Of a DNA stretch of 64,000 nt, positions 1-10,514 are shown piece after piece. The notes under the pieces were generated by a model. The model did not search any database and was not told the origin of the DNA. It was given only the letters and a program-made list of their open reading frames with translations. This DNA comes from Xylona heveae TC161 (taxonomy: Eukaryota > Ascomycota > Xylonomycetes > Xylonales > Xylonaceae). The position numbers and the translations under genes are program-made. The number at the start of each line of letters is the position of its first letter. The first letter of the stretch is position 1. The stretch is taken from the NCBI RefSeq assembly GCF_001619985.1, contig NW_017264194.1, positions 310,001 through 374,000 on the forward strand, read 5' to 3'.

Positions 1-751
1 GCTTTCTTTAATTCTCAAATCCCACGCAGGAGTGTATTTTTATTTGATCTACCTCTGCATTCTCCCTGAAGTTGTTACGGGTGAAGGAGCAACCTACGGC
101 ATACATTGACTACTCATGGACTGAAGGTATCCCAAATCAGACCTAAATATTCTGTGTCACAGGACTGCCGTTCATTACGAATGTTCCCCGTCTTTACATA
201 CCTAATTGAAACGTAAATATTATGTCTTTGTCGTTTGGCCCTGGATTCATCTCTCGACATTTTTCTATGTTTTTGTGTCAACATTGGCGCACATTTGGTC
301 ATCTGGCGCGGAATTAGGCATGGGATCAAAAAAAAGATTATTTATCATCAGATAAAATCGTATTTCCAATAATGGACATATAATCTTCAAGGGGTTCGAA
401 TGCAGTGAAAAGACTTGACCATATATTGGAAAAAGGAAGAAACAGTTGGCCGCAGTCTCAGCAGAATCTTTAATCCTACGAACTGATTTTGCACATTTCG
501 GCCAGGGGCTCTTTTTATTATTATTATTTTCCGGGGGTTTCAATTAGTACAGCGATCCCGGCTGTGTTTCTTTTCTTTTATTTTTTTTTTATTTTTTCCC
601 GGTTGTACTTCTACAAGGGAAGTTCGCTGACTCAATCATTCCTCCTAGACGCTACGTATTTTCAAGTTTGAATATATTTATTTGTCAAACTTATATCTGC
701 AGCCTGGCGCTCTTCACGGAGGCCAGTTTACATCTCATATCGGCCGACTAT
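1..751. other. intergenic, left edge
   Basis: No supportable gene. The short open frames have no family signature, and the sequence is AT-rich with T- and A-runs (for example around 560-600). It is presumably the promoter and 5' leader of the helicase gene that starts near 752; the end of a preceding gene may lie beyond the left edge. Confidence 0.5.
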
Positions 752-3700
752 ATGGATAAATACACTGGCTCTCGATATTCCTTTGATATAGACGAACTCT
801 TCGGGCAGCTAGAATGCGACACTGAGTCAGCGAATATCCGACATGACATCCTGTGGAACAATGAAGGCCATCGCAGCAGTTCAATTTTCCAACGTGCGTC
901 CCTGACAAGTCTTTAAGGAAGTGATGGCAACTAATATCTTCAATTTCCCCATCATTAGGCTCATCGACTGATCCCTGGCAATTTGATGTAGTAAGTTAGT
1001 ATCCAGAATTTAGAGCTCGCATATCTAAGTAATGATCTTAGAACAACGCCATTCACTCCCGAGAACAAAGTCATGTGGCCCTGCAACATGGTCAACTTGA
1101 CCCTGCATTGCAGACCGGGGATACTTTTCCGAAAGCGTACCTGAATAATGGAGCCCAGTTCGACGGACGACACGTACCTCCTTCGGACTTTTTCGAACAG
1201 GAGTATATAAGCAAACCCCGAGTTGTTCCAGATGAGGTCGGGAAAGGATGTAGGTTTGGCATGGCACTACCTCTAAATATCATTTCGCAAAATCTCAACA
1301 TGTATCAGATCCAAAATTTCCTCCGTCTGGCACCCGCACGGCTACCCATGACTGGCGGGATTCCTTTCCATCTGATAGCCTTGAGATGGATGTTATTGAC
1401 ATGCTTTCGAATCCCGCTGAAGTTGGAAGTTCACACTACACTCATGGCGAGGATGAGAACGCCATCTCACGTGGTGAAGGTATCCATAATGGAAGCAGAC
1501 TTGCTTTTCTTGGCATTATCTAATTTCAGCAGGGAACCCCCCTCGGCATCATTCAAGTTTCTGTTCTGGTACTGTTTGCATCACTCTTTTAAGGTTTCCT
1601 GCCAAAATTCATTTGCAAGACTAAATCTCACTCAGGGTTACTCCGCGATTCATCTCCTCAAGCGGGCCTCTCACCCATCCTCTCGCTGCATCAAGTCAGA
1701 TTTAGTTCTCCGCAGCGAGATAAAGAAAGAAGACGTGATGCGCCTTCTGTAGATATGAGCAACGGCAACCGAGACAAATTTCGCCATCGAGATGGGATGC
1801 CCACGGGAAACCAGGTCCCCGGACCACTGCTTCAGCAGCTACAGCTCAATCACGCACCTCCAATGGCGCAGGGGATTCCACTTGTTCCTCTGAATCAGTT
1901 GCCAGACCGATTTCGTTCCGTTTTCCCTTTCCCCTTGTTCAACGCCATGCAATCTAGAGCTTTCCATGCATCCTATAAAACCGATGACAACTTGGTATTA
2001 TCTGCACCGACTGGAAGGTATTCAAATCTATTATAGAGTGGTAACGACTTTACTAAAAATTACTAGTGGAAAGACTGCTGTTCTGGAGCTTGCTATTTGT
2101 AGGCTCCTTACCGCTAGTCAAGGTCAGGACTTCAAAGTAGTTTATCAAGCTCCTACAAAGTGCTTGTGTGCCGAGAGATTCCGCGATTGGCAAGCAAAAT
2201 TTGCACCATTAGACCTTCAATGCGCTTTATTGACCGGAGATACGGAACATGGTCAGCTCTGGAGTGTACAGCATGCTAGCATCATCATTACTACCCCTGA
2301 GAAATGGGACAGCGTGACCAGAAGGTGGAAAGATCATACCAAATTAATGCGGATGGTGAAGTTATTTCTCGTTGACGAGGTCCATATGCTTAAAGAGATG
2401 AGAGGTGCAACGCTGGAGGCTGTGGTATCTCGTATGAAGTCCCTTGATTCGCCGGTCAGATTCGTTGCCCTTAGTGCCACTGTTCCAAATTCAGATGATA
2501 TAGCAGCATGGCTTGGGAAAAACTCCTCGGAAAAGTACCTACCTGCTCACGTTGAAAAATTTGATGAGGGCTTTCGCCCAGTCAAACTACAAAAGTTTGT
2601 GTATGGGTTTGCATCTAATGGGAATGACTTCGCTTTTGACAAATTTTGTGACACAAGGTACGTTACATTGATGCGGTGAAGGGCTGCTGCTAAGAATCTT
2701 AGACTGCCTGATGTGATATCAAAACATGCATGCAAAAAGCCTATTATCATATTTTGTTCAACCAGGAAATCAGCATTGTCCACAGCGCAAAGCTTAGCAA
2801 AACTCTGGAGCTCTCTTCCCGCCCCTAGTCGTCTCTGGCCTGCGCCGAGCTCCACATTACGGATGCAAAATCAGGATCTGCAAGGTATCTGAGTCAATTC
2901 TCATATCCGGAATGGATACTCTCGCGACATCTCTATTGCTAACTCTCTTGCAGCTTGTATCTCAGCAGGTGTTGCATTCCATCATGCGGGCCTTGACCTC
3001 TTCGACAGGCAGCTCATTGAGAAAGGGTATTTGAGTGGACAATTATACGTGATATGCTGCACGTCAACGCTAGCAGTTGGCATAAATCTCCCATGCCATC
3101 TTGTTATAATAAAGAACACGGTCAGCTGGCAAGGTAGCTCATGCCAGGAATACTCTGATCTCGAAGTCATGCAAATGATCGGGCGAGCCGGACGGTACGT
3201 ATATAAATTACCACCGTTACCTACAACTACTGAGTTCATTCTTCATTCGTAGTCCCCAATACGATGACAGCGCAGTCGCAGCAATATTGACGCGACAGGA
3301 GAAAGTTGTACGGTATGAAAAGATGATGTCTGGAGAAGAGATTTTGGAAAGCTGGTGAAACTGCATCATCTCTGTCCCAGAAGAATAATCAATCTGGCTG
3401 ATACATAAATTATGGAGCAGTCTGCACCGCAACCTCATCGATCACCTGGTCAGTGAACTTTTTCTTTTTCTTTTTCTTTCTTTCTTTTTTTTTTTAAAAA
3501 AAAATAAAAGTAAATCGTTAGGGATTAATGTCCCTAAATTAGAACGCGGAAATCGGCCTTGGCACTCTCCATGACTTGCCGTCCGCCAAAAAGTGGCTCT
3601 CGGGTACTTTTCTCTATGTTCGACTACAAAAAAATCCTGGTCACTATCAAATAGAAAATGATTCCGGCGAGCGAGACGTGGACAAAAAAATTGGCACGAT

Positions 3701-6494
3701 TTGCGATCGGGACCTTCAGCTACTTCAAGATTATCAGCTTATAGAGAAAAGCGTCAAGCTAAAGTGTACTGAATTCGGAGATGCCATGTCACGGTATTAT
3801 ATAAGCTTCAAGACTATGAAAATATTCCTTTCGCTACAGCAGAAGGCGAAAATGTCAGAGATTGTAAGTTCTGGGTCATATTCACAAGCTATAACTGACG
3901 ATCAGCTATCTGTTATTGCGCAAGCCGATGAATATCGAGAGATTAGATTCCGCTCAGGAGAGAAATCTCTATATAAAGAAATCAACAAAAATGCCTCAAT
4001 CAAATTTCCCATCAAAGTTGACTTGGCCTTGCCTGCACATAAAGTCTCGCTGATCATCCAATCTGAGCTTGGAGCCGTAGATTATCCTAGCGGAGATCAG
4101 TTCCAAAAACACAAAATTCAATACATTCAAGAGAAAAATACCGTGTTCTTGCATCTACAACGGTTGATTCGATGTATCATAGACTGTCAACTATGTTTGG
4201 GGGATTCTGTTGCGGCTCGGCATGCTTTGGAGCTTTCGAGAAGTTTCGGCGCGAAAGCATGGGATAATTCCGCCCTTCAGCTTAAGCAGCTCGATCAAAT
4301 CGGCCTAGTGGGTGTACGAAAGCTGGCTGCTGGCGGAATCACGGGCATAGAAGCGCTGGAGGCTACGGAGCCTCACAAGATTGAGATGATCATGACTCGA
4401 AATCCACCATGGGGCCGCAACGTATTGGAAAAGGTTCGGGCATTCCCGAAATTAAGCGTGTCAATTCAGAAGACCGGAAAGGTGAGCGCGGATTCCAATG
4501 CATGAGATAATATTTCGCTGAAGGTCTCAGGAAATAAAAGGCAGTGATGGGGTAAATGTCCACATCAAGGCCGAGGTTTGTTTCATCAACGAAAAGATCC
4601 CGACCATGTTTCATCGAAAGCCAGTCTTTGTTTGCTTCATGGCGGAGGTTTCTGATGGCAAGCTCCTGGATTTCAGAAGGATCAGGTTTACTCTCGTACA
4701 CTCTTGGTTTAAAGCCTAGGCTAACTATTAAAGCGCTCGAAAGCTTCAAAATGCACAGAGCTTTTCTTTCCCGGTCACTTTGGCAAACCAAAACCAGTAT
4801 ATTACTTGTTATGTGATGTGCGACGAAATTGGTCAGTGACTAGAAACGCTCCTTGTCATCTTGCTAAGATGTCATCAGCTGGTACCATGCGCTATGCAGA
4901 CCTTAAGTTGGATCTGCCTGCTTCCATGTTTTCACAATCACTCAAACGGGCAGAACCAGCCGCTGGGACCCAAAAAAGAAGCATTGAGATACTGCAGCAG
5001 AACAGTACTAAGACTCTAAATCTCTTAAACAGAGTAAACAAAAGGCGCAATTCTGCCAACATCACGAGTCCTGATGCATACGAAGACCTGGAGATAAGTG
5101 ATGATGAATTTCGAGCAGTTGGTGAATTCTAAGCTCCGTAACTCTTAAGCAAAAACAGCGACAACTGACACAACATAGTGGACGACATGGAATTCAAGGA
5201 TATTGATGATTTTGAAGATGCAAGCCCCCAAAAGGCAAATAAAATGACGCGTGACAGGTACATTGATAGCCAAGCAAAGGATTCAGTAGGTGATGAAATA
5301 AGCTGGGAACCGAAACGACTCGACAATGGCAAATGGGCTTGTAACCATAAATGCAAAAACAAAGCCACGTAAGAGTTCAAAAAATCATTTCCTCATAGAA
5401 TGCTGACTGGAAAAAGATGTAAGCACATGTGTTGTCGGGAGGGTGTTGACAAGCCGCCTAAACCCCCCAAGAGACGCCACATTGGCCCTGTGCCCACTGC
5501 CGCAGGTATTCATACAGCCCCGGAATCAGCATCAGAATGCCGGAATGAGGGACAAGAATCACTTGCCTCACCACGAACAAAATTCTCGGAACGTCTTTCG
5601 GAAAACTCGAACAACGGATTTGAGGGTCTTCAGGTGACGGGCGACATTCATCGAAGAGGCAAGGCCAGAAGTCCCCCTAAACCTAAGGAGCTACAGAGAC
5701 TTGAGCGGATGCATGCAGAAATTCAGTCAGATATTCCAATATGCAAGCTGATCGCGGACAGAAAAGATCCCGCCAGTGTGTTTCCGAAGGTTCCGTCTCA
5801 GCCCAGTGACAAAATTGGTATAACATCCAGGCTTCAGGACGATTCCGATATTTTTGACAGCGACTTGTGGATGGATGAATTCCCATCTCCTAAGGACCTA
5901 GCCAATAATAAAGTGTCACAGCAACTGTCAGCGTTGCGGCCTGCCGATAAAAGGCCTGGTCAATCTTCGCCGTGGCAAGACGATGATATTTCAGATATTG
6001 AGGATTCCCGTATCGGGTTGGACATTTTGCAACGACAGAGAAGAGCTGATACTCCAGCACAGCGTGGCATGGCCAAAGAAAAAGATATCCTTCAGACCTC
6101 TGATTTAATATTTTCAAGTTCTCCGAAGAAGCTTCCGCTGTTGAAGCGGCCGTTCCGGGATGAGAAAAAGCGAAAAGAGGCCTCGCTTTTTGTTTCAACG
6201 AGCAGCACTGAGCCCTCACCTGAGAGGCCTGAGAACTTTTTTAACATGAATACCGAGACTCCGAAATTATTCGGAAACAACCACCAAAGATCAACCATGT
6301 TAAATAAATTCCAGTATACGCCAGCGTCGAAAAAAATTCGCCTGGAGGGAGTTATTGGAAGAGGATGTAACGCCGCCCACAACCGAGACAAAGATATGAG
6401 ATCGCATGAGAGACATCATGAAGCAAATAATATGGAGAACATTTCAAACATTTCACCGGTCTGGGAAGGCTTTACTCTCCCATTTCCCCAGTGA
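752..6494 (+). CDS. HFM1: meiotic DNA helicase HFM1/MER3
   Basis: ATP-dependent 3'-5' DNA helicase of the Ski2-like Mer3/Hfm1 family, which acts in meiotic nuclei to stabilise recombination intermediates and promote crossovers. My spliced model has 18 exons: 752-893, 959-990, 1042-1249, 1309-1479, 1530-1568, 1636-2017, 2067-2657, 2703-2884, 2954-3194, 3253-3354, 3421-3448, 3543-3863, 3906-4481, 4531-4685, 4734-4831, 4879-5121, 5179-5368, 5417-6494. The sum is 4779 nt, 1592 residues. Seen: Walker A APTGSGKT formed across the 2017/2067 junction (about residue 325), DEVH box (about 424), SAT motif III, QMIGRAGRPQYDD motif VI, winged-helix and Sec63-type regions, a CxxxC..CxxxCC zinc knuckle before residue 1250, and a low-complexity tail. 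All motifs look intact. The first five exons are the least certain because the N-terminus is poorly conserved. Confidence 0.93.
3864..3905 (+). other. 42-nt in-frame intron in HFM1
   Basis: GTAAGT donor, CTGAC branch-like site and CAG acceptor interrupt the helicase between Sec63-region residues SEI and LSVIAQADEY. The intron is exactly 14 codons without a stop, so retention would insert 14 residues and keep the frame. I call it an intron because family members, as I recall them, run directly across the junction. Confidence 0.7.
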
Positions 6495-6916
6495 AGGAAC
6501 TAAATTTATTTCATGATGTGGTCGCCTAGGGAAACTCATCCACGATCAGCTCAGTGCAATTTGCTCCTTTTGGAAATTCTAATCTCTAGACAAATAGGGC
6601 GCTTTCTTATTAGCTTTAAGTTCCTAATAGCTTACAGTTTTTATAGCCCAGTCCAATGCTTTTGTTGTGTTCATCATCACCGCATCATGATTTTTCCGGT
6701 GCGCTATTCTTGTTTACATCAGATTTGGACCGAGGAAATGACAGATCATAAACGTTAACATATCTTATCAATCAAAATTACATAAGCGCATCTCCGTTTC
6801 ACAGGCCTACTCCAGCTTCAAACTGCTAGAATAAACAGCTCAAGTGCACCACACTTTAGCCCTTGTATTTAACAGTTTCTTGAATTTTATGAGGCATTTC
6901 CATTGAGCTGAGCGTA
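6495..6916. other. intergenic HFM1-COQ3
   Basis: About 420 bp between two same-strand genes. I see no coding signal; it must hold the HFM1 3' end and the COQ3 promoter. Confidence 0.6.
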
Positions 6917-8117
6917 ATGAGTTCTAGAAAAGTACCATGTCTCTTGCGCGGAGGCCGCAAATGGTGCAATGGCCCGTCTGGTGCCCGGCGCTCATTCGCA
7001 CTCTCTTCAAGAAAGACAAGCTCCGCAAGAATATTGAATCCGGACAATTCATTCGCGACGAAAAGTTTGGGCAACTCCAAATTCTATACAACAACGAATC
7101 CCCGAAGTCACAGCTTCTCCGCGCCCCCGAACGGAGCTGAAAGCAATTATACAACCGTCGACCCTCGCGAAGTCGCACATTTCAATGCCCTCGCCTCGAC
7201 CTGGTGGGATCCTCATGGCCCATCTAGACTATTGCATCTTATGAATCCTCTCCGGCACGATTTTATCAAATCCTGCTTAGACTCGGCCCCTCTTCCCTTT
7301 ACATACCCCGAGACTCCTGCCTCTGCTTCCGCATCCGTGGCGGGTCCTACTGCTTCCTCTGCTGCTTCTTCGGCGACTTCGGAGCCCTCTTCTGCAGGCT
7401 CTGAGCCTACATCGGCATCGAATTCCTCGGCACGCAAACTTAAATATCTCGACATTGGCTGTGGCGGTGGAATTTTCACAGAGTCCGCAGCGCGGTTATC
7501 TAGCACATTATCTGCGACAGGCGTTGATCCTACCCCGTCCGTCTTGGCCGTTGCGCAACAACATCTTTCTCAGGATCCTGTGTTACAGCGTTCGGGCAAG
7601 CTGAAGTACCTGAATACCAGCATCGAGCAGCTGCCCGTGCCAAAGACAGACGATGAGCGGTATGTATGATTTCATGCCTCTCTGGATATTATTCGAGGCC
7701 TTCTCCTCCTTGTTTATTATCGTAGCAAATGGCTAATTACATTGATACAGTGTTGACATCCTTACACTCTTCGAAGTCATCGAACATATCGAGCACCCTG
7801 CGCCCTTCCTCGAGAAATGCATGCCCTTTGTCAAACCCGGCGGCTGGATCATCATGAGCACCATCGCGCGCACGTGGACGAGTTGGTTCACGACGAAATT
7901 CGTCGCGGAGGATTTAATCGGTATTGTCCCCCGCGGTACGCATGAGTGGGAGCGCTATATCAATGAGCCCGAGCTCAGAGGGTGGTTCGCTAAACAGCCT
8001 GGCTGGGGAAACATTCAGAATCAGGGCGTCGTGTATGTTCCCGGCATAGGGTGGAAAGAGGTTCAGGGAAGTGAACAATGGGGAAACTATTTCTTTGGTG
8101 TGCGGAAGGATGACTGA
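6917..8117 (+). CDS. COQ3: ubiquinone biosynthesis O-methyltransferase COQ3
   Basis: S-adenosylmethionine-dependent O-methyltransferase of coenzyme Q synthesis; it carries out both O-methylation steps on the quinone ring inside mitochondria as part of the CoQ complex. Two exons, 6917-7659 and 7751-8117, give 369 residues. The first 45 or so residues are rich in Arg and Ser with few acids, as in a mitochondrial presequence. The motif ASTWWDPHGPSRLLHLMNP is typical of UbiG/COQ3, motif I is LDIGCGGGIF (about residue 174), and motif II/III lie in LTLFEVIEHIEHP and FVKPGGWIIMSTI. Odd: an Ala/Ser/Pro-rich insert (about residues 132-172) sits just before motif I. Start chosen as the first in-frame ATG giving the presequence. 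Confidence 0.95.
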
Positions 8118-8874
8118 GTCTTCTCAAGTCTCCCAGAGAAAAGGTGGTAAATCGTTGTTGCTTTTCGTTCTCAGGCAAAGAGAATACAATCTGCACCAAC
8201 TAGAAAACATGGACGGCGTTGTCGGTGTAAGGGCGACCTGCAAAATCATCAGAGCATGCAGTTTGAGTTTGTATTTCGTCTTGGAAGTTTAGGCTTCTCT
8301 CCTTTCACACGAGAGGTGACTTCCTAGTCATTAATGGACGTATGCATTAGGCTTTCTCATAATTGACATTTTTGGCATTTTTAATGTGTATTATTATTCT
8401 GTTCGACATATAGAGATACCTTATAGCAAGTCATATAAATGCACTGTTTATGTGATATTTTATCAGTAAGCCTGTTTTTGTGGGAGCTGCCCAAAAAAAA
8501 GACAGCACGATATTTTCTGTGGAAGTTCATCCTTCTCTTTGGACCCAGCCTGACGATAAAAAGAGAGTAGGTTACCTGACCTAATATCTTGCCAAGGTTA
8601 CTTCGCGATTTGCTCAAAATAATAAGTATTTGAGCTGAAGAGCAGAAGCTGAGAACCAGTATTTCGACTGTTTCTATTTCTTGAAAGATTCACCGACGAA
8701 ATAGAGAGACATATGTTAAAAGAAGCTTATCAGGATAAGGGCCATTTCCAGGTACCCCTTCCTGCTCCAGCCTCTTCGTCCTCTCTTTCCTGGCTGAGAT
8801 TGATAAAGGTTGATTAACACAATTTTGCCTTAAACTTTGTGTCTCAAAGGGAATTGTGGCCGCAATGCACATTT
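8118..8874. other. convergent intergenic COQ3-TFA2
   Basis: 3' ends of two convergent genes. AT-rich, with no coding signal that I can support. Confidence 0.6.
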
Positions 8875-9747
8875 TCACTTCTTCAAGTGAGAATAATCCC
8901 GCAAAACGCCCAACATGTGCGTGTTTGTGGTGCGTCCACCCTTTCTCGCCGTCTTTCGCTTCTTTTCTTCCTTCTTTGGTTTGACCTTGATCACTTCTGC
9001 TTTGCTCGTGGGGGTTAAACCGGCTTTTTCGAGCTCTCCGGCGAGGTCTGCCTGGGTCGTGGGCAACTTGATCTTGTGCCATAAGTCCTGAAATTCTCTA
9101 TCCACAGTTTGCGCCAATGACGGATCATTTGCCCAGACCATCTTCGCCTGTGCGTCCTTTTTATTACGAATCACCAACAATCTCCCTTGATCCTCGAGCT
9201 GGTCTATCGCCGCCACCGCGCCTGGCCATCCATCCTTGAGCTCTCGCACTGAGAGACCCTGCGCTGTAGGTTGGGTTTGCAAGAACCGCAACAGCTCGTC
9301 TTTTGACCGGATATTGTGGATCGGCTTAAAACGGAAGGTCCCCTCCCCATTAGCTCCGTTGCGGTCGTACTCGACTTTCTCATGGTTTTTCAGAATCGTT
9401 CCGATACTTTTTCGGTTTGATTCTTCAGCGTGCTGCAGAGACAAGTAACTGAATATGTCTTTGAGCGTTTGCGGCTTGTCCTTTGACTTCAGATAATCGA
9501 CTGCATAGGTAACTTGGGTCATGATGTGTTTGCCTGTGCCAGTATCGGCCGGCTGCGAGTAGACTATTGCTGGCCCGTCGGGCCGTTTCCGTTTGAGGTC
9601 ATTCTTACTCGCCGCCGATACAACGGATGGGGAAGGTGACGGCGTTGATGTTGCCGGCGCATTGACGCTGCGCTTTGTAGAGAGCTTCGCCGAAGATGAG
9701 GTCAGATCGGATTTGAATGCTTTGAGTTGGTTCTGTAGGTAGGACAT
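8875..9747 (-). CDS. TFA2: transcription initiation factor TFIIE subunit beta
   Basis: Small subunit of TFIIE, which joins the RNA polymerase II preinitiation complex and helps recruit and regulate TFIIH. Single exon, 290 residues. An N-terminal helix (SYLQNQLKAFKSDL) is followed by a Ser/Pro linker, then a winged-helix region beginning near VTYAVDYLKSKDKPQTLKDIF and a second winged helix (LLRFLQTQPTAQGLSVRELKDGW). The C-terminus is strongly basic (KVKPKKEEKKRKTARKGGR), as expected for the DNA-binding tail. The frame is open upstream to about 9768, but its first codon there is GTG, so I start at the ATG at 9747. It is divergent from the Mlp1 gene, with 767 bp between the starts. Confidence 0.93.
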   Translation of the reverse strand: MSYLQNQLKAFKSDLTSSSAKLSTKRSVNAPATSTPSPSPSVVSAASKNDLKRKRPDGPAIVYSQPADTGTGKHIMTQVTYAVDYLKSKDKPQTLKDIFSYLSLQHAEESNRKSIGTILKNHEKVEYDRNGANGEGTFRFKPIHNIRSKDELLRFLQTQPTAQGLSVRELKDGWPGAVAAIDQLEDQGRLLVIRNKKDAQAKMVWANDPSLAQTVDREFQDLWHKIKLPTTQADLAGELEKAGLTPTSKAEVIKVKPKKEEKKRKTARKGGRTTNTHMLGVLRDYSHLKK

Positions 9748-10514
9748 TGTGGCTTTGAGATCCGGCACGGGAAGCCGGATGAAGAATAATCAATATTAGA
9801 AGAAGAAGGAGAGGACCTGATAGGCTCTGCTTTCTGTTGAAAGGCAGAGAGTGAGAAGAAGAGTGAAAGGAAGGGCGTGCGATAGGCAGACGTTTTGAGC
9901 TTCAAACGGCCAAGTGTCGACCAGCGACGATCTCGTCGCCTCGCTGAATCTTCAAAGCCTTCGATCGCTTCGTATTAGTGTTTGAAGATAGCTGCAGCAG
10001 CGAGAGAGGCAGACGGCAAAGAAACGATCAGGTATGGAGAAATATAAAGAAACGACAATGGGGATGCGATGTGTGACGATCGATGATAGGGTAGATTGCT
10101 GCCAAGGCTGATGTTGCTATGGCAAACCATTAAGACCGTTCATGCAGTTCGTCCAAAACAGCAACACAGCCGGAGACGACAATCGCCTTGTCTGCGGCAA
10201 ACGAGAGCTTAAGCTTTCATTCAATTTAAACGACTTTCAATTTTCACAGGTTCACGACCTCTCACTTTCCTTTCAGCTCCTCTAGAAGAATGTGGTAGCT
10301 GAGTTGGATTTCACGAGGTGAATACGTCTCCACGGCGGCTGTGGGACTCCGATGATCAGTTTCACGCGTGAATGCTGCACGACGCGATACAAAACTTAAA
10401 GCTTCAACACAGCATCCTTTTTACAACCCAAATTACATTTGATGTTTTGATACAGAAGCTTTTCATTCTTCACATCACTTTGTGATCTACCTTCTTCAGT
10501 AGCTTTTTGCCATC
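9748..10514. promoter_or_regulatory. divergent promoter region TFA2/MLP1
   Basis: 767 bp between two divergent start codons must carry both promoters. I see no clear TATA box on either side and no open frame with family features. Confidence 0.5.
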
